Program-made: the position numbers and the translations under genes
Shown here: piece by piece, positions 1-8,463 of the stretch
Position numbering within the stretch: the stretch's first letter is position 1
Layout: each line of letters begins with the position of its first letter
Assembly: GCA_945861535.1 (NCBI GenBank)
Contig: CAMAUZ010000043.1
Coordinates: 1 to 63,368, forward strand
Direction: 5' to 3'
Length of the DNA: 63,368 bases
Source of the DNA: Akkermansia muciniphila
Lineage (GTDB): Bacteria > Verrucomicrobiota > Verrucomicrobiia > Limisphaerales > BJHT01
The notes under the pieces: generated by a model
What the model was told of the DNA's origin: nothing
Databases searched by the model: none
What the model saw: the letters and a program-made list of their open reading frames with translations, nothing else

Positions 1-288
1 AACAAAGGCAAGTGGAAGGGCGAACAACTCATCCCCGAAGCCTACCTCGTGCGGGCGACCACACCCAGCCAGATCAACGAGCGCTACGGCTTCTTCTGGT
101 GGGTCGATGATTTCAACGTCGGTGGAAAAACCTACCACAGCTTCCAAGGACGCGGCGCAGGTGGACAGTTCATCTTCATGTTCCCCGAGCTGGACTTGGT
201 CACCGTCATCACGTCCCACAACAAAGGCATGGGCGACATGCTCAAGACCCTGCCACAGCGGATCATTCCGGCGTTTGTGGAGAAGTGA
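1..288 (+). CDS. Serine hydrolase (beta-lactamase family), C-terminal part only
   Basis: The reading frame is open from the first base of the window and stops at 286-288, so only the last 95 residues are present. The segment has the late part of a class C beta-lactamase-like serine hydrolase: an aromatic GFFWWVDDF strand, then a GRGAGGQFIFMFPELDLVTVITSHN run, which matches the family's HGG-type motif and following strand. The catalytic SxxK and YxN motifs lie upstream and are not visible. Such proteins are usually exported esterases or peptidases; the substrate cannot be inferred. The family assignment is fairly secure, the exact function is not. Confidence 0.7.
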   Translation, partial: NKGKWKGEQLIPEAYLVRATTPSQINERYGFFWWVDDFNVGGKTYHSFQGRGAGGQFIFMFPELDLVTVITSHNKGMGDMLKTLPQRIIPAFVEK

Positions 289-313
289 CGCAGCCACTTT
301 TCGCGCCCCCCAA

Positions 314-400
314 ATGAAAACTCTCCTCACCGCCCTGCCGCTCGCGCCGCTTGCCGCTCAAACAGCGGACTGTCCGCCAGAGTTTCGCAAACTAGCCTGA
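314..400 (+). pseudogene. Mini-ORF: signal peptide joined to a short tail, possible collapsed secreted-protein gene
   Basis: A 28-codon frame starts at ATG 314 with a convincing export leader (MKTLLTALPLAPLAAQ) and stops twelve residues later after PPEFRKLA. It sits directly upstream of a DUF1501 gene, where this group usually places a DUF1549/DUF1553 gene. Such proteins often end in an NxxEF-type tail; the one at 50.7 kb ends NCHEFRYLP. My inference is that an internal deletion fused the 5' and 3' ends of such a gene. It could equally be a chance ORF. Confidence 0.3.
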
Positions 401-419
401 ACCCGAATCACTTCGCACC

Positions 420-1820
420 ATGAACAATCCACTCCTCCTCACCCGCCGCCAGATGCTCCAGCGCGCCGCTTGCGGCTTCGGCGCACTCGCTTTGCACGAC
501 ATCGCCCGCGCGGCCTCGAATCCGCTCGCATCTCGCATCCCCGGCATGGTGCCGAAGGCCAAGCGCGTCATCTTCCTCTTCATGAACGGTGGCCCGTCGC
601 AGATGGATCTCTTTGACCCGAAGCCCTTCATCGAGCGCAAGCACGGCCAGAAGATCGATTCGCCCTTGCGCAAAGAAGTCACGCAGGTCGGCACCGAGCA
701 GTTCCTCGCGCTCAAGGCGATGGCGCCGGTGCTTCCGCGTGGGCAGAGCGGCATGATGATCTCCGATTTGATGCCGCACCTCGCCACCGTAGCCGATGAC
801 CTCTGCCTCCTGCGCGGCATGAACGCCGACAACCCACAGCACGCCGGCGCCATCCTGCAGTTCCACACCGGCACCTTCGCCGAAGTGCGTCCGTCCATGG
901 GCGCATGGGTCAGCTACGGCCTCGGCACCGAGAACGCGAACCTGCCCAGCTTTGTCAGCATCCAGGGCGGCGGCGTGCGTGAATACGGCTCCGCCTTCCT
1001 GCCCGCGATCCATCAGGGCACGAAGCTCACCGTGCCGCTCGACAGCAAAACGCTGCCGGTCGAAAACCTCCGCAACGTCTCCGAAAACGACGCCATCCAG
1101 CGACAGCGCATGGATTTTATGGCCCGCATGAACCGCCGCCTCGTCGGCGATCTGCAAGGCGATGCGAACATGGAAGGCATGATCCAGAACATGGAACTCG
1201 CCGCCCGCATGCAGCTCACCACGCCCGAGATCGTGGACATCTCGAAGGAGAGCAAAGCCACGCTCGACCTCTACGGCGTCGGCGGCAAAGACACGAACAC
1301 CTTTGGCCGCGCCTGCCTGCTCGCCCGCAGACTCAGCGAAGCCGGCGTGCGCTTTGTGCAGGTCAGCACCGGTGGTTGGGATCACCACGGCGACATCCGC
1401 GGCAACCTGCCCAAGCTCTGCGCGCAGACCGACCAGCCCGTCGCCGCCCTGCTCAAAGACTTGAAATCACGCGGTCTGCTGGAAGACACGCTCGTGCTGT
1501 GGAGCGGCGAGTTCGGCCGCACGCCCTGGAGCCAGGACCTCAGCGGCAAATCGCCCATCGACAAACACGGCCGCGAGCACCAGCCCGAGAGCTTTTGCAG
1601 TTGGCTGGCCGGCGGCGGGATCAAAGGCGGCCTCACCTACGGCGAGACCGACGACATGGGCTACCGCGCCGTGTCCGGCAAAGTCCACATCCACGATCTC
1701 CACGCCACGATGCTGCACCAACTCGGCCTCGATCACCTCAAGCTCACTTGGCGTCACCTCGGCCGCGATTTCCGCCTCACCGATGTGTATGGCGAGGTAG
1801 TGAAGGAGATCTTGGCCTGA
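420..1820 (+). CDS. DUF1501 family protein, Tat-type leader
   Basis: This 466-residue protein starts at ATG 420 and has a twin-arginine leader (TRRQMLQRAACGFGALALHDIARA), so it is probably exported folded to the periplasm. It has the family hallmarks: VIFLFMNGGPSQMDLFDPKP near residue 45, VQVSTGGWDHHGD near 320, LWSGEFGRTP near 360 and a late HDLHATMLHQLGLDH. DUF1501 belongs to the sulfatase/alkaline phosphatase-like superfamily and in PVC bacteria is normally encoded next to DUF1549/DUF1553 proteins. Here the upstream partner is missing apart from the 28-codon frame at 314-400. The enzymatic function of the family is not established. Confidence 0.85.
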   Translation: MNNPLLLTRRQMLQRAACGFGALALHDIARAASNPLASRIPGMVPKAKRVIFLFMNGGPSQMDLFDPKPFIERKHGQKIDSPLRKEVTQVGTEQFLALKAMAPVLPRGQSGMMISDLMPHLATVADDLCLLRGMNADNPQHAGAILQFHTGTFAEVRPSMGAWVSYGLGTENANLPSFVSIQGGGVREYGSAFLPAIHQGTKLTVPLDSKTLPVENLRNVSENDAIQRQRMDFMARMNRRLVGDLQGDANMEGMIQNMELAARMQLTTPEIVDISKESKATLDLYGVGGKDTNTFGRACLLARRLSEAGVRFVQVSTGGWDHHGDIRGNLPKLCAQTDQPVAALLKDLKSRGLLEDTLVLWSGEFGRTPWSQDLSGKSPIDKHGREHQPESFCSWLAGGGIKGGLTYGETDDMGYRAVSGKVHIHDLHATMLHQLGLDHLKLTWRHLGRDFRLTDVYGEVVKEILA

Positions 1821-1838
1821 GCTGCCTGGGTGCTTATC

Positions 1839-1892
1839 GACAAAAAGATTGGAGACAAAAATATCCATTTTTCTGTCCCCACTTTTTTTGTC
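1839..1892. repeat. Imperfect A/T-rich word hairpin after the DUF1501 gene
   Basis: The left arm carries GACAAAAAGATTGGAGACAA and the right arm carries its near reverse complement ending in TTTTTTTGTC, with about 19 of 26 positions paired. The word GACAAAAA occurs twice in the left arm. It lies 19 bases after the DUF1501 stop codon and ends just before the CocE remnant, so it could act as a terminator. It belongs to the long word-hairpin group also seen at 14.6, 17.6, 20.8, 21.8, 25.4 and 38.5 kb. Confidence 0.6.
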
Positions 1893-1897
1893 GTCTC

Positions 1898-2228
1898 ATG
1901 AAAACCCTCGTCATCTGCCTCCTTCTCGCCACCGACATCTATCGCGATGATGCGGTGAGCAAAGCGCCAGTCGTCCTCATGCGCACGCCGTATGATCGGA
2001 CCAAGGCGAAGGGCAACGCGGAGAAGTTTGCGGAGGCGGGCTACATCGCGGTCATGCAGGATTGTCGCGGCACGCGAGCGTCCGCAGGCGTGACGGCTAC
2101 TTACAACACCGAGGGGCAAGACGGCTACGACACCATCGTAGTGGATCACACGCCGGCCATGGTGCAGTGGGCGTGTCGGCATGGTTGGCAGCTCATGTGT
2201 CGGCGCAGTGCGGTGGCAGGGGGCAGTC
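1898..2228 (+). pseudogene. CocE/NonD-family (X-Pro dipeptidyl-peptidase S15) hydrolase, collapsed and frameshifted
   Basis: ATG 1898 begins a leader-like MKTLVICLLLA that runs directly into TDIYRDD, normally about 40 residues into a mature CocE protein. The N-terminal linker has therefore been lost. The family block [12 protein letters not shown] ... [15 protein letters not shown] ... [11 protein letters not shown] follows in the same frame. After GYDTI the frame loses similarity, but the +1 frame from about 2167 reads [17 protein letters not shown], the nucleophile elbow of the family. Similarity ends where a palindromic repeat begins at about 2230. One internal deletion, one frameshift and a 3' truncation make a functional product very unlikely. 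Confidence 0.7.
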
Positions 2229-2229
2229 G

Positions 2230-2409
2230 AGCAACCTCCGGGGCGCGAGGAATTCCGAGCGCGGGCGGTCCCCGCCCGCAGCGGCCGCGCAACTGCGGCG
2301 ACGCCAGAAAATCTCAGCGCCCCGGCTCCGGTGTTGCCGCTGCGGTCGGGACGGCCGCGCTCCGTTGATTGCGACTCCGCCGCACTGTGTTCATCACGCC
2401 TCTGTGGTC
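2230..2409. repeat. Composite GC-rich palindromic element (TCCC-centred class)
   Basis: The element contains the palindrome GCGGGCGGTCCCCGCCCGC near 2261-2279 and a second block CTGCGGTCGGGACGGCCGCG near 2340-2359. It ends with CTCCG ... GTGTTCATCACGCCTCTGTGG, an end shared with the element at 19.3-20.0 kb. No gene is present. It abuts the truncated 3' end of the CocE remnant. Related copies lie at 15.3, 19.3-20.0, 31.3 and 37.0 kb. Confidence 0.7.
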
Positions 2410-2551
2410 AAAAATTTGGCCCGACTGAATCGCTACGGCTCGGGGTTGGCTTGCGCGTTTCGTCACGCCGCGCCCGATTTTGCGCGGGCTTTGCAGAACA
2501 GTGCTGGTAGCGCGGCTGGGAACGGCAAGAATGCTGGCATCCAATGATCCT

Positions 2552-4645
2552 ATGACAGCCCTGCGATTCCGCCCACTGCCCCTGGCCAACTTGCTTCTCG
2601 CCCTGCTCACACATTCCACCCTGCTGGCGGCGGAATGGCCGGCGCTTCCGGCCAAGGATGCGGCGGCGGAGATTCCCGCACAGGAGTGGCCGCAACGACC
2701 CGGACCGCGGCGCGTGCGGGTGCTGGTGCATTATCCCGGCGGTTCGCTGGATGGCGTGAATGCGGCGACTGGCGTCATGCTCACGCTGCACAATTGGGGC
2801 GGCAGCGATTGCGTGGGCACGGCCGATCCGCGGGCGCTGGCGCAGCGGTTGAACGTTGTCGCGGTCTGCGTGAACTACCTCCAGAGCGGCAAGGCGGATT
2901 CGATTGATGCGCCGGAGCCGTATGACTTCGGCTACCTGCAGGCGCTCGATGCATTGCGCGCCTTGTGGTGGGTGCGCGACCGGCTCGCCGCGATGGACCG
3001 GCCGTTTGCCGACGACCGGATTTTTTGCACGGGCGGATCGGGCGGCGGCAATGTGACCCTGATGGCCAACAAGCTCGCGCCCCGCACGTTTGCCTGCGTC
3101 GTGGACATGTGCGGGATGAAAAAGCTCTCGGATGACATCGCTTTTAATCTGCCCGGCGGCAGTTCGCTCAATGCCCGCTGGAGCCGCGACCCGCGCAGCC
3201 GGAACTATCTCACCGCCGACGAACAGGAGCTGCGATTTCTCGGACATTCCGCCCATCTCGCCACCATGAAACAGCTCGGGGCGACCGCCAAAGTGGTCGT
3301 GATTCACGGGGCCGAGGACACGGTCTGTCCCTACGAGGACGCCGTGGAAATGGTGGAAGCGATGAAGCGCGGGGGACTCGACGTGGAGGCAAAGTTCATC
3401 ACCAAGGCCGACGTGGACGGCAAGGTTCACAAGACCGCCGGCCACTTCTTTGGCACCACAGACATCGTGCTGGCGGCGGCGGAGAAGTATCTCGGCCTTG
3501 CGGGCGCCGATTCACGCCGCCGAGTCGGGGCCACGGATTTCGAGCGGGCTGAGCCGATCCGGTATCGCACGCCGAACGGCGAGTTCGTGATTTCGTATGC
3601 GGCCGGTTTCCCGGTCGGGTCATTCGAGCCGGGGCCCTGGGGCCGCTGTCTGGATCGTTCGCAGCTCCGCGAGTTCGAGGACGCGAGCGGACTGCCGCGG
3701 CCGGTGAAGACCAAGGCCGATTGGGCGGAGCGGGTCGCGCAGATTCGCGCCGGGATGCAGCAGGCCATGGGGCCATTGCCCGAGGCCGCGCGCCGGGTGC
3801 CGCTCGCCGTCGAGACCGTGTTCGAGGAGTGCATGGAGAAATACCGACGACGCAAGGTGCGGTTCACACCCGAGACCGGGGACCGCGTGCCGGCGTGGCT
3901 GCTCATTCCCGATACCCTGGCGGACGGCGGCAAGGCTCCGGGCATGCTCTGTCTCCACCAGACCACCGGCATTGGTAAAAACGAGCCGGCGGGCCTCGGC
4001 GGCTTGCCGTCGCTGCACTACGCGCATGAACTGGCCGAGCGCGGCTACGTTTGCCTCGTGCCGGATTATCCGTCCTTCGGCGAGTATCCCTATGACTTCA
4101 AGAAGCAGGGTGCGCATTACGGCAGCGGATCCATGAAGGCGATCTGGAATAATATTCGCGCGGTCGATCTGCTCGAATCGCTGCCCGAGGTGGACCCGCG
4201 CCGCCTCGGCGTCATCGGTCATTCCCTCGGCGGACACAACTCGCTGTTCACCGCCGTGTTCGACGAGCGGCTCAAGGCGGTCGTGTCGAGCTGCGGCTTC
4301 ACGCCGTTCCACGACTACTACGGCGGCCGCGTCGCCGGCTGGACGAGTGACCGCTACATGCCGCGGATTCGGGATGTGTTCGGGAACAACGCGGACCATC
4401 TGCCGTTTGATTTCTACGAAATACTCGGTGCCCTCGCGCCGCGCGGTTTCTTTTCCAACTCACCAGCGAGGGATAGCAACTTTGACATTGGTGGCGTGCG
4501 CAAGGCGTTTGCGAAGGCCGCGGAAGTCTATGCGCTGTTCGACGCGCCGGGGCGGTTGCGCCTCGGCACTCCCAATGCGCCGCACGATTTCCCCGAGGCT
4601 GAGCGGATGGCCGCCTACGACTGGCTGGCGGAGATGCTGAAGTAA
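2552..4645 (+). CDS. Secreted protein with two alpha/beta-hydrolase domains
   Basis: ATG 2552 is preferred because it begins a clean export leader (MTALRFRPLPLANLLLALLTHSTLLAA) in a 697-residue protein; the frame is open further upstream without a leader. The first half (about residues 50-310) is an esterase/prolyl-oligopeptidase-like fold, with a GGSGGGN elbow near residue 170 and VVIHGAEDTVCPYED near 250. The second half (about 370-697) resembles the dienelactone hydrolase/acetyl-xylan esterase group, with GMLCLHQTTGIGK, the GHSLGGHNS elbow near 555 and a final NAPHDFPEAER carrying a likely catalytic His. Each domain has its own nucleophile motif. It is probably periplasmic or extracellular; a polysaccharide-ester substrate is a guess. 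Confidence 0.8.
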   Translation: MTALRFRPLPLANLLLALLTHSTLLAAEWPALPAKDAAAEIPAQEWPQRPGPRRVRVLVHYPGGSLDGVNAATGVMLTLHNWGGSDCVGTADPRALAQRLNVVAVCVNYLQSGKADSIDAPEPYDFGYLQALDALRALWWVRDRLAAMDRPFADDRIFCTGGSGGGNVTLMANKLAPRTFACVVDMCGMKKLSDDIAFNLPGGSSLNARWSRDPRSRNYLTADEQELRFLGHSAHLATMKQLGATAKVVVIHGAEDTVCPYEDAVEMVEAMKRGGLDVEAKFITKADVDGKVHKTAGHFFGTTDIVLAAAEKYLGLAGADSRRRVGATDFERAEPIRYRTPNGEFVISYAAGFPVGSFEPGPWGRCLDRSQLREFEDASGLPRPVKTKADWAERVAQIRAGMQQAMGPLPEAARRVPLAVETVFEECMEKYRRRKVRFTPETGDRVPAWLLIPDTLADGGKAPGMLCLHQTTGIGKNEPAGLGGLPSLHYAHELAERGYVCLVPDYPSFGEYPYDFKKQGAHYGSGSMKAIWNNIRAVDLLESLPEVDPRRLGVIGHSLGGHNSLFTAVFDERLKAVVSSCGFTPFHDYYGGRVAGWTSDRYMPRIRDVFGNNADHLPFDFYEILGALAPRGFFSNSPARDSNFDIGGVRKAFAKAAEVYALFDAPGRLRLGTPNAPHDFPEAERMAAYDWLAEMLK

Positions 4646-4776
4646 GCAATCGCTCTTCAGTCGAGGCGATGGAGATGGGGCGGCGGAGCAACTCCGACGG
4701 AGCGCGGCGGTAGTCAACCAGCCCAGCTCGACTGGATTAGTTACAGCCCGGACTCGGCAAACGATGGCCTGCCGGG

Positions 4777-5133
4777 TCAATGCGTGGGCAGATCAAACAA
4801 GGTCAGTGTCCGCGCCAGCACGGCTTGAACGAAGTCTCCAGATACTTTGCAGATGGGCTGCCATTGGCGCTCGTGCCAGTCCTGCGAACGCACATGGTCG
4901 CACAGCACCACGCCCGACACAGGAAGGCCGGCGGGCACGGCGAGTTCGAACGGGTAGCCTTTGGCGCGGCTGGTGATCGGGCAGAAGACCGCCAGTCCGG
5001 TCTTCTCGTTGTAGCGCGTGTGGCTGAGCACAATCGCCGGGCGTCGTCCCGCTTGCTCACGTCCGGCCTACGGATCGAAAACCAACCAACCGAGGGTTCC
5101 CAACTCGGGGACGGGTCGAGCTTTCTGTTTCAT
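4777..5133 (-). pseudogene. mazF: MazF/PemK-like toxin with in-frame amber codon
   Basis: Read on the minus strand, ATG 5133 opens MKQKARPVPELGTLGWLVFDP, followed by TAG at 5068-5070 (codon 22). In the same frame come AGREQAGRRPAIVLSHTRYN, KTGLAVFCPITS and GYPFEL, diagnostic of MazF mRNA interferases, and the frame ends at 4777. Without the stop it would be a normal 118-residue MazF; the family usually has Gln or a similar residue where the TAG lies. The ATG overlaps the antitoxin stop by four bases, so the operon is otherwise intact. Downstream start codons (for example 5031) would drop the N-terminal part of the active site. A sequencing error is possible. Confidence 0.85.
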
Positions 5134-5375
5134 GACGACAGCACCTCGCGGCCCACATCGGCTCCCCAGTTGGTGGCGGGGTGCAGGTTCTCTGGTGTCA
5201 CCTTCGCCAGCAGATCATCCAGGCGCAGTCGCTTCGCCGCAGGCTTGACGGTGAGGCCAGTCGGGCTGACTCGCAGCGTCACGGAATCGCCTTCCCGCAC
5301 CTGGATTTGCTTCGCCACGGCGATGGGGATGCGCAGGGCCAGGCTGTTGCCCCATTTCTGAATCGTTCCAGTCAT
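5130..5375 (-). CDS. mazE: MazE-like (AbrB/SpoVT fold) antitoxin
   Basis: This 81-residue protein begins MTGTIQKWGNSLALRIP, the swapped-hairpin AbrB DNA-binding motif of MazE antitoxins. It continues with VREGDSVTLRVSPTGLTV and a C-terminal extension that would wrap the toxin. It lies first in a two-gene minus-strand operon and its TGA overlaps the toxin ATG. The antitoxin is expected to bind MazF and repress the operon promoter. It looks intact, while its partner is interrupted by an amber codon, so it may now be an orphan. Confidence 0.85.
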   Translation of the reverse strand: MTGTIQKWGNSLALRIPIAVAKQIQVREGDSVTLRVSPTGLTVKPAAKRLRLDDLLAKVTPENLHPATNWGADVGREVLSS

Positions 5376-5610
5376 GTGTCTACATTGAGGCTACGGCTCA
5401 CGGTGGTCGAGAAGAAGGTCCCCGGCGGCGCTGGCCGATGCGCCCCCCCCTCGGCGGCATTCCGCGGAGCAGAGTGCGACTGCGCCCAGGTCGTTCGGTG
5501 CCAAAAAGTTGGAATTGAAGCTGGCGCACCGCGGGCACACTGTGTCGGGGCCGCCCAGTAAAACATCTCGGTAGCACGACTCAATTTTGAAACCCAATCC
5601 CCACCGGTCG
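5376..5610. other. Intergenic region between the mazEF operon and the SGNH gene
   Basis: This 235-base gap should hold the divergent promoters of the antitoxin operon (minus) and the SGNH hydrolase (plus). Short ORFs on the minus strand have no recognisable domain and cross the likely promoter. A run of C at about 5443-5450 is the only low-complexity feature. I see no RNA gene or clear terminator. Confidence 0.5.
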
Positions 5611-6963
5611 ATGAAACGATTGCTCCTCACCTGTGCCGCCCTGTGGCAACTGGCCTTTGCGCTGGCTCCGGCGCTGGCAGAAGACCGCTACGACTACCGC
5701 CTGCCGCGCGAGGCCCACGATTGGTGTACCATCACGATCAAGACCCGGCCGCCCAACGGTCCGGCGCTGCCCCTCGTGCTGCTCATCGGCGATTCCATCA
5801 CCGTACGTTATGCCGCCGAAGTGAGCGCGGCGTTGAAGGATCGCGCCTATGTCTCGGTGCTGGGCACGTCGAAGGCGGTGGGCGATCCGGCGCTGCTGGA
5901 TGAGATCAAACTGGTGCTGCGGCAAAACGCTTACGCCGTGGTTCATTTCAACTACGGACTCCACGGCGGCGTGGCGGGTTTCCGCACCGGCTTCGCCGAT
6001 GTCCTCGCCACCCTCCAACGCTACGCGCCCGGCGCGAAACTGGTTTGGGCCACGACCACGCCCTGCCAGCAGAAGGACGGTGCGCCGGATAAAAACGTGA
6101 TCGAACGCAATCAAATCGCCGCCGAGCACATCGCCAGGGCGGGCATTGCGGTGAACGATCTGTACACGCTCGTGGCAAAACATCCCCAGTCGCTGTGGGA
6201 CGGTGGCGGCGTGCATTACACCGCCGAGGGCACGGCCTTGCAGTCGAAGCAGGTGGCGCAAATCATCGGGACGTTGCTCCCGGTGCCGAAGAAACCGGTG
6301 CGCGTGCTGATGATCGGCAACAGTCAGTGCCCGCTCCTCGTGAGCAATCGTCTGATCGAAAACCTCGCGGAATCCGACCCCGAGGCGCCGCCAATCCAGA
6401 TTACCGGCTGCATCAAAGGCGGTGCGTCCCTGCGAAGTCACTGGGAAGCCGGCACGGGAACCAATACGGCACGCGGGATGATCGCCAGCGGTTCCTGGGA
6501 CTACGTGGTTTTGCAGGACATCTACAACGTTCAGGCCCCGGCCTTCCAGCCATACGCGCGCCAGTTTCACGAGTTCATCCACGGCAAGGGCGCCAAGACG
6601 CTGCTGTTCGGCACGGCCTCGATCCTCAGCGATTATCCGCAGGGATTCGAGCGGCAGCACCGCCTGCATCTGGACATGGGGCGGGAATTGAAAGTGGCCA
6701 TCGTGGATGCAAGTCCCGCCTACACAAAATACTTCGGCAGCCAGCCAGCCGCCGAACGGATGGAGAGCCTGTTCGCCAAGGACAAGATGCACCCCGGCCT
6801 GTGGGGCTCGTATATTTACGCGTGCAGCATGTACAGCGTGCTGACGGGGCGCAGTCCGGTGGGCCTCGCAGCCCCGGCCGGCATGCCGGCATCCGTCGCC
6901 CGGGAACTGCAGGTCGCCGCCTGGACCCAACATCAGGAAACGCAGGCCGCCTTGAAGCAATAG
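5611..6963 (+). CDS. Secreted tandem SGNH/GDSL-hydrolase-like protein
   Basis: I chose ATG 5611 rather than the upstream TTG 5587 because it begins MKRLLLTCAALWQLAFALAPALA, a clear signal peptide, giving 450 residues. The first domain has LLIGDSITVRY (block I, Ser near residue 61), a block III-like HFNYGLHGG near 115 and a final GGGVHYTAEGTAL block V. The second domain restarts at about residue 230 with VRVLMIGNSQCPLL, YVVLQDIYN and KMHPGLWGSY; its nucleophile position reads GNSQ. Members are esterases or carbohydrate deacetylases. A ceramidase-like gene begins 17 bases after the stop codon, so the two are probably co-transcribed. Confidence 0.8.
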   Translation: MKRLLLTCAALWQLAFALAPALAEDRYDYRLPREAHDWCTITIKTRPPNGPALPLVLLIGDSITVRYAAEVSAALKDRAYVSVLGTSKAVGDPALLDEIKLVLRQNAYAVVHFNYGLHGGVAGFRTGFADVLATLQRYAPGAKLVWATTTPCQQKDGAPDKNVIERNQIAAEHIARAGIAVNDLYTLVAKHPQSLWDGGGVHYTAEGTALQSKQVAQIIGTLLPVPKKPVRVLMIGNSQCPLLVSNRLIENLAESDPEAPPIQITGCIKGGASLRSHWEAGTGTNTARGMIASGSWDYVVLQDIYNVQAPAFQPYARQFHEFIHGKGAKTLLFGTASILSDYPQGFERQHRLHLDMGRELKVAIVDASPAYTKYFGSQPAAERMESLFAKDKMHPGLWGSYIYACSMYSVLTGRSPVGLAAPAGMPASVARELQVAAWTQHQETQAALKQ

Positions 6964-6980
6964 CAACGCCGCGCCCACCC

Positions 6981-8330
6981 ATGAATCCAATCCACTTCCT
7001 CCCGGTTCTGTGCGCCCTGTTTGTCGGGCTGCTTCCCGTCACAACCGCCCGCGCCGCCGAGCCATCGTCGGGCCTGTGGGCCGGCACGGCCAAAGTTGAC
7101 ATCACCCCGCCCGAAGCGGCCGCCGTCAATCTGGCCGGCCAACCACTGCGGCCCCGCGACCCGCTCTTCGCCCGCGTGCTGGTGCTGAAGGACGCGAACA
7201 CGTCGCTGGCGATCGTGTCATTGGATCTCATCGTGTTCGCCTCGGAAAAAGTGGTGGCCGAGGCCCGGGCAAAGTGGGGCGTCGATCATGTGATTCTTTC
7301 CGCCACTCACACCCACGCCGCCATGGCACCGCGAGGAATGCTCATCAAGCCGCCCGCCGCACCGGACTGGACCCGTGACCCCCGCGGCCCGGGCCACGCG
7401 GTCGCTTGGTCGCGCCTGTCGGACGATCCTTGGTACGCCGCGACGGAAGCGAAGGTCGTGGCCGCGATCGGCCAGGCCATGCAAAAGCTTTTCCCCGCCC
7501 GGCTCGCCGCCGGCAAGGGTCGGTACGACAGCGCCTACATGGCGCACAACCGACGGCTGGTGGGGCCGACGCGCGTCAGTCCGTTGTGGGAGAACCCCGA
7601 CCGCCGTCCCACCCAGCCCGTGGATCCGACCGTGGGCGTGTTGCGCATCGAGGACCTGACCGGCAAACCGCGCGCGTTCGCCGTTCATTACGCCTGTCAC
7701 CCCGTGGCGCTCATGAGCGCCGGCGTGATGTCGCGCGATTATCCCGGCGCGCTGGTAGACCATCTGGAACAACAACTCGGGAGCGACTGCATGGGAATGT
7801 TTCTCCAGGGCGCCTCGGGCGACCTCGACCCGTATGACCTGCACAATCTGCGCGGCGACAATCGCTTCAACATTTCCCAACAGTCCGGCATCGCCCTCGC
7901 CCGGGCCGCCCTGCGCATCGCAGAGGGTTTGCAGGCTCCGCCGGCCGGACCCCGCCGCGCTCTCCAGGTGAAAGAAAGCCTGCTGACGATTCCTCACCGG
8001 CACGGCGCACAGAGCACCGCGGTCGGGATCCTCACGGTGGTCATCCAGGACGCCCTCGCGCTCGTGGCCATCCCCGGCGAACCGTTCATCCAGCACCAGC
8101 TCGACCTAAATGCAAAATCTCCGGTCGCCAACACCTTCATCCTCGGGCTCGCCTACCACGGCAAAGGCGCGCCCTTCGTGGTGTACATTCCCACTGCGCA
8201 GGCCGTGAAGGAAGGCGGCTACGGCGCGGCCGAATGCAGCTTCCTGGCCGCCGATGCGGGCGAGAAACTCGTGAACGCAGCCGTGGAACGAATCCGCGAG
8301 TTCACCGGCAAAGGCAAACCATCGCCATGA
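6981..8330 (+). CDS. Neutral/alkaline ceramidase-like secreted hydrolase
   Basis: ATG 6981 follows the SGNH stop by 17 bases and begins a leader ending ARAAEP, giving 449 residues. The N-terminal half matches the neutral/alkaline non-lysosomal ceramidase fold: AGTAKVDITPPEAAAVNLAG near residue 25, LFARVLVLKD, IVSLDLIVF and the ILSATHTHAAM metal-binding segment. Later come FAVHYACHPVALM and GASGDLDPYD, also typical of the family. In bacteria of this group such proteins are abundant and are not proven ceramidases; many may act on other amides or lactones. Zn-dependent catalysis is expected from family knowledge. Confidence 0.8.
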   Translation: MNPIHFLPVLCALFVGLLPVTTARAAEPSSGLWAGTAKVDITPPEAAAVNLAGQPLRPRDPLFARVLVLKDANTSLAIVSLDLIVFASEKVVAEARAKWGVDHVILSATHTHAAMAPRGMLIKPPAAPDWTRDPRGPGHAVAWSRLSDDPWYAATEAKVVAAIGQAMQKLFPARLAAGKGRYDSAYMAHNRRLVGPTRVSPLWENPDRRPTQPVDPTVGVLRIEDLTGKPRAFAVHYACHPVALMSAGVMSRDYPGALVDHLEQQLGSDCMGMFLQGASGDLDPYDLHNLRGDNRFNISQQSGIALARAALRIAEGLQAPPAGPRRALQVKESLLTIPHRHGAQSTAVGILTVVIQDALALVAIPGEPFIQHQLDLNAKSPVANTFILGLAYHGKGAPFVVYIPTAQAVKEGGYGAAECSFLAADAGEKLVNAAVERIREFTGKGKPSP

Positions 8331-8463
8331 ATGGCGCCCACTCCCAACCGACCGGATGCCCGCCATGTCCGCCCGTTCAACCCAGCGTCGGTTTCGCCAC
8401 ACCTCGCCGCCCCGGGGCCGCACATTGCATTTTTGAGCCGACACCAGTTACATCCCGCCAATC

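Noticed and set aside
5372-5630. Short minus-strand ORFs between mazE and the SGNH gene
   Set aside because: They would cross the expected divergent promoter region and have no recognisable motif.
5581-6990. A 469-codon minus-strand open frame opposite the SGNH gene
   Set aside because: There is no family similarity, and the plus-strand gene has a signal peptide and catalytic motifs.
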